DNA of 64,000 nucleotides. It comes from Acidimicrobiales bacterium (GTDB lineage: Bacteria; Actinomycetota; Acidimicrobiia; Acidimicrobiales; Iamiaceae). The first letter of the stretch is position 1; each line of letters begins with the position of its first letter. Made by a program: the position numbers and the translations under genes. The stretch lies in NCBI GenBank assembly GCA_035630295.1, contig DASQKY010000003.1, positions 1 through 64,000 of the forward strand, given 5' to 3'. This document shows, one piece after another, positions 16,911 through 25,670 of the stretch. A model generated the notes under the pieces. The model worked only from the letters and a program-made list of their open reading frames with translations. It was not told the DNA's origin and ran no database searches.

Positions 16911-19256
16911 ATGGACGCCGCCCCCGCCCCGACCGACCCCACCGTGCTCGACGGCTCGGCGGTGCTGGGCTCCGGCCTGCGGGGCGCGGCCCTGGTCGAG
17001 GCGTGGACGGCCGCCGTCGACCGGTGGGTGGCTGCCCTCTTCGCCCGGGCTGTGGGCTCCCAGGACCCGGGCGGGACCCCGCCCTCCGGGGTCGCCCTGG
17101 TGGCCATCGGGGGCTACGGCCGGGGCCAGCTCTGCCCGGGCAGCGACCTCGACCTGCTCCTGCTCCACTCCCGGGCCGTCGACGTGGAGCCCATCGCCGA
17201 TGCCCTCTGGTACCCCATCTGGGACGCCGGGGTGAAGCTGGGCCACTCCGTGCGCACCCCCCGCGAGGCGCTGGCCCTGGCCGCTGAGGACCTCGACACC
17301 GCCACCGCCCTGCTCGACGTGCGGGGCCTGGCCGGCGACCGGGCGCTGGCCGACGGGCTGGGCCGCGAGGCCGCGGCCCAGTGGGAGAAGCGGGGCAAGC
17401 GGTGGCTGGCCCGCCTGGCCGACTCGGTCGACCAGCGCCACAGCCGATCCGGCGAGGTGGCCTTCCTGCTGGAGCCGGACCTGAAGCTGGGCCGGGGCGG
17501 CCTGCGGGACGTGCACGCCGTGCGCTGGGCCGAGCGGGCCCGCCAGGTGCTCCTCGACGACGACCACGGCACCTTCGACGCCGCCGAGGCCGACCTCCTG
17601 GCCGTGCGGACCGAGCTCCACCGGGTCACCGGGCGGGCCTCGGACGTGCTCACCCTCGACCAGCAGGACGCGGTGGCCGACGCCCTGGCCGTGGACGGCG
17701 GAGCCGACGGGCTCATGGCCATGGTGGCGGCGCGGGGCCGCACCATCGCCTGGCGGTCGGACGAGACGTGGCACCGGGTGCGGGCCATGCTGGCCGGCCC
17801 CGGGTGGTCCATGGGGGGCCGGCCCCGGGCCATCGAGGACGGCCTGCTGCTGCGCGACCGCGAGGTCCACCTCACGGCCGAGGCCGACCCGGCCGCCGAT
17901 CCGGCCGTCGCCCTGCGGGCCGCGGCCGCCGCCGCCCGCCTCGACACCCGCATCGACCGGGCATCGCTGGACCGGCTGGCGGCCGAGACCGCGCCCTTCG
18001 GCGACCCCTGGCCCGACGGCGCCCGTGACGCCCTGGTGGCCCTGCTCTCGGCCGGCCCGGCGGCGGTGCGCCAGGTCGAGGCCCTCGACCAGCTCGGCAT
18101 CTGGCTGCGCCTCCTGCCCGAGTGGGCGCCGGTCCGCAACCGCCCGCAGCGCAACGCCTACCACACCTACACCGTCGACCGGCACCTGCTGGAGGCGGCG
18201 GCCGGGGCCGCGGCCCTGGCCGGGACGGTGGACCGCCCCGACCTGTTGGTGCTGGGGGCCCTGCTCCACGACATCGGCAAGGGCCGGCCCGGCGACCACA
18301 CCGAGGTGGGCATGGAGCTGGTGGCCGGGCTGGGGCCCCGCATGGGCCTCGACACCGACGACACCGCCACCCTGGTGGCCATGGTCGAGCACCACCTGCT
18401 GCTGCCCGACGTGGCCACCCGGCGCGACCTCGACGACCCGGCCACGGCCGAGGCCATCGCGGCCAAGGTGGGCTCGCTGCGCACCCTGCGCCTGCTCCAC
18501 GGCCTGACCGTGGCCGACTCGCAGGCCACCGGCCCGGCGGCGTGGGGCGGGTGGAAGGCGGGCCTGGTGGCCACGCTGGTCGAGCGGGCGGCCGTGGCCC
18601 TGGGAGCCGAGCCCTCCGGGCCCACCACCCTTCCGTTCCCCAGCGCCGAGCACCGGGCCCTGCTGGCCGGGGCCACCGAGGTGGTCCGGGGCGAGGGCGA
18701 CGTCCTGACCGTCGTGGCCCGCGACCGGCCCGGCCTGTTGCGCCGGGTGGCCGGGGCGGTGGCCCTCCACGGCCTCGGGGTGCGCTCGGTGGAGGCGGTG
18801 TCCTCCGACGACGGCTGGGCCCTGGAGCGGATCTGCCTGGAGCCGCCGGGCGACGAGCCCGTCCCCTGGCCCCGGGTGGTGGCCGACGTGGAGGCCGCGG
18901 TGGCCGGCCGCCTGGCCCTGCGGGCCCGCCTGGCCGACCGCCAGCGCACCCACCGGCCCTTCGGCCGGCTGCGCAGCGCCCGGCCCCAGGCCCCCGAGGT
19001 CCGGGTCGACAACGCCGCCTCCCGCGACGCCACGGTGCTGGAGGTGCACGCCACCGACGCCCCCGGCGTGCTGGAGCGGATCTGCCGGGCCATGGCCGAG
19101 ATGGACCTCGACGTGCGCTCGGCCAAGGTCCAGACCCTCGGCGACCGCGTGGTCGACGCCTTCTACGTGCGCGACGCCTCGGGGGGCAAGATCACCGACC
19201 CCTCCTACCTGGACGAGATCGAGCGGGCTCTCCTCCACGCCCTGGACGCCGGGTGA
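16911..19256 (+). CDS. glnD: Bifunctional [PII protein] uridylyltransferase/uridylyl-removing enzyme GlnD
   Basis: Nitrogen-status sensor that modifies (in actinobacteria usually adenylylates) and demodifies PII proteins in response to glutamine. 781 residues. Nucleotidyltransferase motif GGYGRGQLCPGSDLDLLL at ~67-84 with catalytic Asp79/Asp81; a helical GlnD PII-UTase region with KLGRGGLRDVHAVRWA; HD phosphohydrolase LLHDIGKGRPGDH at ~451; two C-terminal glutamine-binding ACT domains (~600-670 and ~705-775). All modules are present, so it should be bifunctional. No amtB or glnB is adjacent, unlike the actinobacterial amtB-glnK-glnD cluster. ATG at 16911. Confidence 0.95.
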   Translation: MDAAPAPTDPTVLDGSAVLGSGLRGAALVEAWTAAVDRWVAALFARAVGSQDPGGTPPSGVALVAIGGYGRGQLCPGSDLDLLLLHSRAVDVEPIADALWYPIWDAGVKLGHSVRTPREALALAAEDLDTATALLDVRGLAGDRALADGLGREAAAQWEKRGKRWLARLADSVDQRHSRSGEVAFLLEPDLKLGRGGLRDVHAVRWAERARQVLLDDDHGTFDAAEADLLAVRTELHRVTGRASDVLTLDQQDAVADALAVDGGADGLMAMVAARGRTIAWRSDETWHRVRAMLAGPGWSMGGRPRAIEDGLLLRDREVHLTAEADPAADPAVALRAAAAAARLDTRIDRASLDRLAAETAPFGDPWPDGARDALVALLSAGPAAVRQVEALDQLGIWLRLLPEWAPVRNRPQRNAYHTYTVDRHLLEAAAGAAALAGTVDRPDLLVLGALLHDIGKGRPGDHTEVGMELVAGLGPRMGLDTDDTATLVAMVEHHLLLPDVATRRDLDDPATAEAIAAKVGSLRTLRLLHGLTVADSQATGPAAWGGWKAGLVATLVERAAVALGAEPSGPTTLPFPSAEHRALLAGATEVVRGEGDVLTVVARDRPGLLRRVAGAVALHGLGVRSVEAVSSDDGWALERICLEPPGDEPVPWPRVVADVEAAVAGRLALRARLADRQRTHRPFGRLRSARPQAPEVRVDNAASRDATVLEVHATDAPGVLERICRAMAEMDLDVRSAKVQTLGDRVVDAFYVRDASGGKITDPSYLDEIERALLHALDAG

Positions 19257-19306
19257 CCGGGCCCGGCGCGGGCGGCGACCCGGAGCGACGGCGATAGGTT
19301 CCCGGG

Positions 19307-19996
19307 ATGGACCGGCAGCCCCCGTCCGAGGTCGACCTGCTGCGCTGGAGCGAGGCCCTGGCCGGCATCGCCCGGACCGGCCTGGGCTTCACCGAGAGCA
19401 CCTACGAGCGGGAGCGCTTCGAGGAGGTGCTGGCCGTGGCGGCCGACATCCACCACGCCGCCGGCCACCCGTTCGATCCCTCCCAGCTGGTGATGGAGTG
19501 GATGAAGCAGGTGGGCTCGGGCGTGCCCGGCTACGTCACCCCCAAGGTGGCGGTGGGGGCGGTGGTGGGCGACGACGAGGGCCGCATCCTCCTGGTCCAG
19601 CGAGCCGACTCCGGGGTGTGGCTGTACCCGACGGGGTGGGCCGACATCGGCTACTCGCCCTCCGAGGTGGCCCGCAAGGAGGTCCACGAGGAGACCGGCA
19701 TCGAGTGCGAGGTCGAGCGCCTCATCGCCTGCTTCGACGGCATGCGCCAGGGCTTCAGCCGGGTGCCGCTGTACTCCCTGGTGTTCCACTGCCGGGCCAC
19801 CGGCGGCACCCTGGAGGCCCACCCCCTGGAGTGCGCGGACGTGGGCTGGTTCGGGCGCCACGAGATGCCCGGCCCACTGGCCGGAGCCGACCGGTGGGCC
19901 GACATGGCCTTCGCCGCCATCGCCGGCCAGCCCCTGGAGACCTGGTTCGACAGTCCCCGCGACCCGCCCTGGCACCCGGGCCCCGAGGGCCCCTGA
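19307..19996 (+). CDS. NUDIX hydrolase with N-terminal Nudix_N domain
   Basis: 229 residues. NUDIX box G-x5-E-x7-KEVHEETGI at ~125-147 (Lys replaces the usual Arg before E), so Mg-dependent hydrolysis of a nucleoside diphosphate linked to another moiety is expected. The ~65-residue N-terminal helical part (LRWSEALAGIARTGLGFTES..YERERFEEVL) matches the Nudix_N module found in ADP-ribose/ADP-sugar-type hydrolases. Substrate not predictable. ATG at 19307, 50 nt after glnD. Confidence 0.9.
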   Translation: MDRQPPSEVDLLRWSEALAGIARTGLGFTESTYERERFEEVLAVAADIHHAAGHPFDPSQLVMEWMKQVGSGVPGYVTPKVAVGAVVGDDEGRILLVQRADSGVWLYPTGWADIGYSPSEVARKEVHEETGIECEVERLIACFDGMRQGFSRVPLYSLVFHCRATGGTLEAHPLECADVGWFGRHEMPGPLAGADRWADMAFAAIAGQPLETWFDSPRDPPWHPGPEGP

Positions 19997-20005
19997 GGTC
20001 CGGGC

Positions 20006-20476
20006 TCAGGCCCGGCCGAGGATGTCGACCAGGGCCTCGACCACGTCCAGCCGGCCCCCGGAGCGCTCCCACGCTCGGCCCAGGTCGTCGCGGTCGATTT
20101 GGCCGGAGGCGTCGGGCGGCTGGCCCAGGCGCGCCGTGACCAGGCCCACCAGCACCTCCTCGTCGACCTCGTCGCCGTAGGCGGGGGCGGCCTCCAGGCC
20201 GGACCAGGCCTCGGCCGGGTCGACGGGCGGCGGGGTGCCGGCGGCCAGGGCGGCCACCACCCGGGGGAACAGCTCGTGGCTGATCACGGCGCTGGGCCGG
20301 GCGAAGTCGGGCCGGGGGTGGAGCCGCCACTCGATGGGCATGCCCCCGGGCCCGTCGCCCCGCAGCCACACCTGGCTGCCGTTGGCGTAGCTGTCATCGG
20401 GGATGCCGAGGTGCCCCTCGAGGGCCTGGACCAGCTCGGGTCGCAGGCGCCAGACGCAGGTGGCCACGGTCGCCAT
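20006..20476 (-). CDS. Hypothetical protein (156 residues)
   Basis: Not recognised. Starts at ATG 20476 (MATVATCVWRLRPELVQALEGHLG). It contains SYANGSQVWLRGDG and IEWRLHPRPDF beta segments, then a helical half ending DLGRAWERSGGRLDVVEALVDILGRA. No membrane segment, no signal peptide. Convergent with the NUDIX gene and divergent from the WS/DGAT gene. A soluble two-domain protein is likely; no function can be assigned. Confidence 0.55.
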   Translation of the reverse strand: MATVATCVWRLRPELVQALEGHLGIPDDSYANGSQVWLRGDGPGGMPIEWRLHPRPDFARPSAVISHELFPRVVAALAAGTPPPVDPAEAWSGLEAAPAYGDEVDEEVLVGLVTARLGQPPDASGQIDRDDLGRAWERSGGRLDVVEALVDILGRA

Positions 20477-20598
20477 GGGCCGCACGCTACGCCGGACCCG
20501 GCCGTGGCCCGGGGACCGCGTCGGGTGGTGGCCGGGCCACGCCATGGGAGCCGGGACCGAGAGGCAGGCCCCCAGGGGGCTCCGGTAGGTTCCGGCCG

Positions 20599-22338
20599 AT
20601 GCCCTACGACCGGTTGTCACCCCAGGACTCCGTGTTCCTCCACGTCGAGGACGACCACCAGCCGCTCCACGTCGGCGCCCTGGCCTACTTCGAGGCCGGG
20701 CCCCTCCTGGACGCCGAGGGACGCTTCGACCTGCCCCGGGTGCGGCGGCGCATCGAGTCCCGCCTGCACCTGGTGCCCCGGTTCCGCAAGCGGATCATGA
20801 AGGTGCCCTTCGACCAGGGCCGGCCCATCTGGGTCGACGACGAGAACTTCGACCTCGCCTACCACGTGCGGCTCACCGCCATCCCCGCCCCGGGGTCCGA
20901 GGCCCAGCTCAAGCTGCTGATGGACCGGATCCAGGCCCAGATGCTCGACCGCCGCCGGCCCCTGTGGGAGATCTGGTTCGTCGAGGGCGTCTCCGACGAC
21001 CGGGTGGCGCTCATCCAGAAGACCCACCACGCCCTCATCGACGGCGTGTCCGGCATCGACGTGGCCACCGTGCTGCTCGACCTGGAGCCCGACACCTCCG
21101 ACGTGGCCCCCGAGCCGTGGACGCCCGAGCCCGCCCCCGACCCGTCCGCCCTGCTGGTCGACAGCCTGGTCGAACGGGCCGTGGAGCCGGCCGAGCTGGT
21201 GCGCTCGGTGCGGGCCGCGGTGCGGGTGCCCCAGCAGGCGGTCGAGCGGGTGGGCCAGGTGGCCCGCACCGTCCTCGACCTGACCCGCACCACGCCCTCG
21301 GCCCCCTGGAACGTGCCGGTCACGCCCCACCGCCGCTTCGAGCCGGCCCGCGTCGACCTGGTGCGGGCCAAGGCGGTGCGGCGGGCGGCCGCGGCCCGGG
21401 GCGCGGACCTGGCCACCACCACCCTCAACGACGTCGTCCTGACCGCCTGCGCCGGGGCCATCCGGGCCTACCTCCAGGCGCGGGGCGACGCCGTCTCCCC
21501 CGAGCTGGTGTACCGGGCCATGGTGCCGGTCTCGGTCCGCGACGTGTCCGAGCAGATGGCCCTGGGCAACCGGGTGTCCATGATGACCGCCGACCTGCCG
21601 GTGGGCGAGCCCGACCCGCTGGAACGCCTCCGCTTCGTCCACGCCCACATGGCCAGCCGCAAGGACATGGGCACGGCGGTGGGGGCCGACACGCTGATGG
21701 AGCTCAGCGGCTACGCCCCGCCCACCCTGCTGGCCCTGGGCTCCCGCCTGGCCGTGCGGGCCATGCCCCTCAACACCGTGATCACCAACATCCCGGGCCC
21801 CCAGTTCCCGCTGTACTGCCTGGGGTCCCGGATGCTGGAGGCCTTCCCCTACGTCTGCGTGGTGGACGGCATGGCCATGATCATCGCCGTCATCTCCTAC
21901 GACGGGACCCTGTCCTTCGGGCTCTCCGGCGACCGCAGCGCGGTGCCCGACCTGCACGCCCTGGCCGAGGGGGTCGAGATCGCCTTCTCCGACCTGGAGA
22001 CGGCCCTGGGCCTGGCCCCGGCCCCGGCGCCGGCCGCACCCCGGAAGGGCACCCCGGCCGCCGGCCCCCCGACCGACCCCCGGAGAGCGGCGGCCAAGGC
22101 GAGCAAGGCCACCAAGGCCAGCAAGAGCACCAAGGCGACCAAGAGCACCGAGGCCACCAAGAGCGCCGAGGCCACCAAGAGCACCAAGGCGACCAAGGCC
22201 ACCAAGGCGGGCAAGGCGTCCGGCCCGGCCAAGGCCCCCAGGGCGGCGAAGGGGGCGGCCCGATCGGGGGCGACGCGTCGCCCGGCGACCGGGGGCCGGC
22301 GGGCGACCGGCGGGGCCAGGAAGTCCTCGGGCCGGTGA
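20599..22338 (+). CDS. Wax ester synthase/diacylglycerol acyltransferase (WS/DGAT) with Lys/Ala/Thr-rich tail
   Basis: Makes triacylglycerol or wax esters from acyl-CoA for storage lipid droplets. 579 residues. Active-site HHALIDG at ~143-149 (HHxxxDG), preceded by PLWEIWFVEG and followed by PWNVPVTPHRRF and, in the C-terminal domain, the NTVITNIPGPQFPLYCLG family signature; the catalytic protein ends near residue 470. A ~100-residue tail follows, made of short AKAS/KATK/KSTE repeats with Pro and Arg, then RR/TGG repeats. It is strongly basic, resembling histone H1/HupB-type DNA-binding tails. ATG at 20599. The tail is in frame, and the overlapping downstream amidase start fixes its end. Confidence 0.92.
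   Translation: MPYDRLSPQDSVFLHVEDDHQPLHVGALAYFEAGPLLDAEGRFDLPRVRRRIESRLHLVPRFRKRIMKVPFDQGRPIWVDDENFDLAYHVRLTAIPAPGSEAQLKLLMDRIQAQMLDRRRPLWEIWFVEGVSDDRVALIQKTHHALIDGVSGIDVATVLLDLEPDTSDVAPEPWTPEPAPDPSALLVDSLVERAVEPAELVRSVRAAVRVPQQAVERVGQVARTVLDLTRTTPSAPWNVPVTPHRRFEPARVDLVRAKAVRRAAAARGADLATTTLNDVVLTACAGAIRAYLQARGDAVSPELVYRAMVPVSVRDVSEQMALGNRVSMMTADLPVGEPDPLERLRFVHAHMASRKDMGTAVGADTLMELSGYAPPTLLALGSRLAVRAMPLNTVITNIPGPQFPLYCLGSRMLEAFPYVCVVDGMAMIIAVISYDGTLSFGLSGDRSAVPDLHALAEGVEIAFSDLETALGLAPAPAPAAPRKGTPAAGPPTDPRRAAAKASKATKASKSTKATKSTEATKSAEATKSTKATKATKAGKASGPAKAPRAAKGAARSGATRRPATGGRRATGGARKSSGR
22102..22210 (+). repeat. Degenerate short tandem repeat encoding Lys-Ala/Ser-Thr units
   Basis: About a dozen copies of a 9-nt-like unit (variants of ACCAAGGCG, AGCAAGGCC, ACCAAGAGC) inside the WS/DGAT tail. 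In-frame unit gain or loss would change tail length without a frameshift. Confidence 0.75.
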
Positions 22339-23738
22339 CGGCCTGGCCGCCGGCCCACGAGTTGGCCGACGCCGTCCGCTCCGGGGCCCGGTCGGCCCGC
22401 CAGGTCACCGAGGAGGCCCTGGCTGCCGTCGAGGCCGGCAACGGGGCCCTGGGGGCGTTCGTGGTCGTGGCCCCCGACCTGGCCCGGGCCGCGGCCGACG
22501 CCGTCGACGCCACCGTGGCCGCCGGGCAGGACCCGGGCCCCTTGGCCGGCGTGCCCATCGGGGTCAAGGACCTGGAGGACTGCGTCGGGCTGCCCACCTC
22601 CCACGGCTCCCGCCCCTTCCAGGGCCGGCCGCCGGTGGCCGTGGACTCCATCCACGTGGCCCGGTTGCGGGCCGCGGGGGCCGTCCCGCTGGGCAAGACC
22701 GCGGCCCCCGAGTTCGGCACCCTGAGCTGGACCCGGACCAAGGCCTGGGGCACGGCCCGCAACCCGTGGGACACCCGCCTCACCCCCGGGGGCTCGTCGG
22801 GCGGCTCGGCCGCGGCGGTGGCCGGCGGGCTGGTGCCCCTGGCCACGGCCAGCGACGGCGGGGGCTCGACCCGCAGCCCGGCCGGCTTCTGCGGCCTGGT
22901 GGGCCACAAGGCCAGCTTCGGCCGCATCCCCGACCACCGACCCACCGGCTCCATGACCTCGGTGGTCGGCGCCCTGGCCACCACCGTGCGCGACGCCGCC
23001 CGCCACCTCGACGTGGCCGCCGGGCCGGACCCCCGCGACCGCTCCTCGCTGCCCGCCCCGGGCCTCTCCTACGAGGAGGCCATCGACGCGCTCGACGTGG
23101 CCGGCCTGCGGGCCCGGTGGTCGACCGACCTGGGCTTCGCCGCCGTCGACCCCGAGGTGGCGACCGTGGCCCGGGCCGCGGCCGACGCGCTGGCCGAGGC
23201 CGGGGGGCTGGTCCTGGACGAGGAACCGGTCACCCTGACCGACCCGGTCCGCACCTGGCTCACCGGCGGGGCCCTGGACATGTGGCTGGCCCTGGAGGAC
23301 GACATGTGGCCGGCGGTGGCCGACGACCTCACCCTCTACTCCCGCCGGGCCCTGGAGCAGACGGCCGAGCTCCCCATCCCCCGCCTGGTGGCGCCGGCCC
23401 GGCGCCGGGCGGTGCTGGAACGGGAGGTGGCGGCCCTCTTCACCGAGGTCGACGTGCTGCTCACCCCGACGACGGCCGTGCCCGCCTTCGTGGCCGAGGG
23501 CCCGCCACCGGCGGAGATCGCCGGCCGGGCCGTCCACCCGGCCATGGCCACCCCCTTCACCATGGTGGCCAACCTGTGCTGGAACCCGTCCACCTCGGTG
23601 CCGGCCGGGCGCACCGCGGCCGGTCTGCCCGTGGGGTTGATGGTCACCACCCGCCACCACCGTGACGACGTGGCCCTCCGCCTGACCCGGGTCCTGGAGC
23701 AGGCCCGCCCCTGGCCCCGCACCGCAGCCGACGCCTGA
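22335..23738 (+). CDS. Amidase signature family hydrolase
   Basis: 467-residue Ser-cisSer-Lys amidase. Catalytic Lys78 in GVPIGVKD, the cis-Ser in TPGGSSGGS (~150-158), and nucleophile Ser178 in DGGGSTRSPAGFCG. The family hydrolyses amides ranging from aliphatic and aryl amides to acyl-amino compounds; GatA is excluded by the absence of gatB/gatC and by sequence detail. GTG at 22335 overlaps the WS/DGAT stop (GTGA), so the two are coupled; a shared lipid role is possible but unproven. Confidence 0.9.
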   Translation: MTAWPPAHELADAVRSGARSARQVTEEALAAVEAGNGALGAFVVVAPDLARAAADAVDATVAAGQDPGPLAGVPIGVKDLEDCVGLPTSHGSRPFQGRPPVAVDSIHVARLRAAGAVPLGKTAAPEFGTLSWTRTKAWGTARNPWDTRLTPGGSSGGSAAAVAGGLVPLATASDGGGSTRSPAGFCGLVGHKASFGRIPDHRPTGSMTSVVGALATTVRDAARHLDVAAGPDPRDRSSLPAPGLSYEEAIDALDVAGLRARWSTDLGFAAVDPEVATVARAAADALAEAGGLVLDEEPVTLTDPVRTWLTGGALDMWLALEDDMWPAVADDLTLYSRRALEQTAELPIPRLVAPARRRAVLEREVAALFTEVDVLLTPTTAVPAFVAEGPPPAEIAGRAVHPAMATPFTMVANLCWNPSTSVPAGRTAAGLPVGLMVTTRHHRDDVALRLTRVLEQARPWPRTAADA

Positions 23739-23763
23739 CCCGGCCCGGGGGCGCGCCCTCGGT

Positions 23764-24570
23764 TCAGCGGCGGGGGCGCACGGGGGGAGGCCGGTGGGGG
23801 CGCGACGGCGGCGACCCGGCCCGGCTCCGGCGCGCCCGGACCGCCGGGTCCTGGCCGTAGTAGGCCCGGAGCAGGGCGTAGAGCTGCGGCCGGTCGGCCT
23901 GGAGCTCCACCGGCCGGCAGAAGAAGACCTCCGTGGCCACCGCGAACATCTCGCCCGGGTTGGTGGCCGCGTAGGCGCTCAGCAGGCGGCAGCCCACCCC
24001 GGCGCGCAGGGCCACCAGTTCCCGGGACCACACCTCGATCCAGCGGTCGCGGGGCACGTCCTCGGGCAGGGGCGGGGTGCCGTCGGCCACGTGGTCGATC
24101 AGGTCGAGGACGTGGGCGAACTCGTGGAGGACCACGTCGTGGCCCCACTCCGGCCGGCGGGCGTTGGCTCGGGCCGTGTCCCAGGCCAGCAGGATCGGGC
24201 CCCGGTGCTGGGTCTGGCCCAGGAGGGGGAGGGCCCCGTCGATCACCGTGCCCGCCGGCCCGGGGTAGCCCCGGGTGTGGCGGGTCATGGTGGTGGGGTG
24301 GACGATGATGGCCCCGATGTCGTCGTAGAGCCCCAGCCCCAGCTCCAGCACCAGCAGGGAGGCCTGGGCCGCCAGCACGGTGCGGATCTCGTCGGTCAGG
24401 GAGAAGCCGTGGGCCGCCTCCCAGCGCTTGGTGGTGAGCAGCTCCTCCATCAGGTCGGCCAGGCGGGCCCGTTCGTCGTCGTCGAGCAACTGCCAGTGCG
24501 CGACGGAGCGTTCCACGATGCCGGTCCACCCGTCGGGGAGGCCGGGGCGCGCCCGACGCCACCAGCTCAC
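23764..24570 (-). CDS. MtfA-like zinc metallopeptidase
   Basis: 268 residues from GTG 24570. HEFAH zinc motif followed by VLDLIDHVADGTPPLP, and ELVALRAGVGCRLLSAYAATNPGEMFAVATEVFF with the downstream Glu ligand, as in MtfA (Mlc titration factor), a cytosolic aminopeptidase-like protein related to anthrax lethal factor. The N-terminal PDGWTGIVERSVAHWQLLDDDERARL and LTDEIRTVLAAQASLLVLELG blocks also match. An ATG at 24657 would add 29 mostly disordered residues; the shorter form matches family length better. C-terminal 25 residues are Arg/Pro-rich. No ptsG/mlc genes nearby, so the partner is unknown. Confidence 0.85.
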   Translation of the reverse strand: MSWWRRARPGLPDGWTGIVERSVAHWQLLDDDERARLADLMEELLTTKRWEAAHGFSLTDEIRTVLAAQASLLVLELGLGLYDDIGAIIVHPTTMTRHTRGYPGPAGTVIDGALPLLGQTQHRGPILLAWDTARANARRPEWGHDVVLHEFAHVLDLIDHVADGTPPLPEDVPRDRWIEVWSRELVALRAGVGCRLLSAYAATNPGEMFAVATEVFFCRPVELQADRPQLYALLRAYYGQDPAVRARRSRAGSPPSRPHRPPPVRPRR

Positions 24571-24702
24571 GGCCCGGTCGGCCCGGGGTGCGGGGGTGGT
24601 CGTGTCCGCTGCACCCCCCCAGTGTCGCAGCCCGGCGCGGTGGCCCGGCCTCGCCATCGTCCAGGGGGATGGCGACGGCGAGGCCGGGAGATCGGCGGCT
24701 GA

Positions 24703-24736
24703 GGGTCGGCGCCCGCCCGGGGACGGGCGCCGACCC
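24703..24736. terminator. Strong hairpin terminator
   Basis: Perfect 13-bp stem GGGTCGGCGCCCG / CGGGCGCCGACCC with an 8-nt loop, immediately downstream of the small minus-strand gene at 24749. Confidence 0.7.
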
Positions 24737-24748
24737 GGGTCCGGCGAG

Positions 24749-24934
24749 TCAGGCCGCCCGGGGGGCGGCGGGGGCCGGGGCCTGGCGGGCCTCGACCCGG
24801 CGGATGAGGTCCTCGGCCACGTCGACGCGGCGCTCGGCCAGGTCGAGCTCGGTCCGGGCGTTGCGCACGGCGTCGTCGTGGCCGACCCGGTAGGAGAGGC
24901 TGGCCAGGATCTGGGGGAGGGGGAAGCGAGCCAT
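24749..24934 (-). CDS. Small helical protein (61 residues), unknown
   Basis: ATG at 24934. MARFPLPQILASLSYRVGHDDAVRNARTELDLAERRVDVAEDLIRRVEAR-type sequence predicted as a long amphipathic helix, with a Pro/Ala tail. A classic terminator directly follows the stop, which supports it as a real transcription unit. Much longer in-frame upstream extension exists but is antisense to the GNAT gene and is rejected. No function assigned. Confidence 0.55.
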   Translation of the reverse strand: MARFPLPQILASLSYRVGHDDAVRNARTELDLAERRVDVAEDLIRRVEARQAPAPAAPRAA

Positions 24935-25087
24935 GGACGGACCGTACGCTCGCTCTGTTGCCGGCGGCCGTCGCCCGCGTTGCCAGGGCGCGACCATCAC
25001 CTGAAGCAAGTGTGTCGCCCGACCTCCGGCGGGGGCCCGGCGCGGCCAGGGTCCGCCGCCAGGGCAGGGCCGGTAACGTCGCCCCGT

Positions 25088-25570
25088 GTGACGCCGCCCG
25101 ACGCCCCTGCCGACGCCGCCCCACCACCACCCGTCGAGGTGCGGGAGGTGACCGACGGGGCCGAGGTGCCGGGCCTGGTGCCTGCCTTCGCCCGCCTGGT
25201 GCCGCAGCTGTCGCGGTCGGCCCCGGCCCCCGACGAGGCGGTGCTGGGTGAGATCGTGGCCTCCCCGGCCACCCACCTCCTGGTGGCGACCGACGGCCAC
25301 GACGGCACCGTCCTGGGCTCCCTGACCCTGGTGGTGTTCCGCATCCCCACCGGCCTGCGGGCCTGGATCGAGGACGTGGTGGTCGACGGCGAGGCCCGGG
25401 GTCGGGGGGTGGGCGAGGCCCTCAACCGGGCCGCCCTGGCCCGGGCCGCCGAGCGGGGCTGCCGCACCGTCGACCTCACCAGCCGCCCCACCCGCGAGGT
25501 GGCCAACCGCCTCTACCGGCGCCTCGGCTTCGAGCCCCGCGACACCAACGTGTACCGCTTCGACCTCTAA
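25088..25570 (+). CDS. GNAT-family N-acetyltransferase
   Basis: 160-residue acetyl-CoA-dependent N-acetyltransferase. Acetyl-CoA-binding motif A is present as IEDVVVDGEARGRGVGEALNRAAL (R/QxxGxG/A), followed by GCRTVDLTSRPTREVANRLYRRLGFEPRDTNVYRF (motif B with the Tyr). The ~25-residue Pro/Ala N-terminus is low complexity. GTG at 25088 matches the family length; longer in-frame starts are shadows. Substrate unknown. Confidence 0.9.
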   Translation: MTPPDAPADAAPPPPVEVREVTDGAEVPGLVPAFARLVPQLSRSAPAPDEAVLGEIVASPATHLLVATDGHDGTVLGSLTLVVFRIPTGLRAWIEDVVVDGEARGRGVGEALNRAALARAAERGCRTVDLTSRPTREVANRLYRRLGFEPRDTNVYRFDL

Positions 25571-25670
25571 CAGCGCTCGATGGAGCGTCTGACGCCAGGC
25601 GCGGGGCACCCGCCTTTGATGGCTTCCGCACGTGCCAGCACGATGGCTAGTACGCAGATATGCTTACGAC

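Noticed and set aside
24935-25609. 286-residue extension of the small 24749 gene
   Set aside because: Antisense to the GNAT gene and low complexity; ATG 24934 gives a compact helical protein with a terminator after it.
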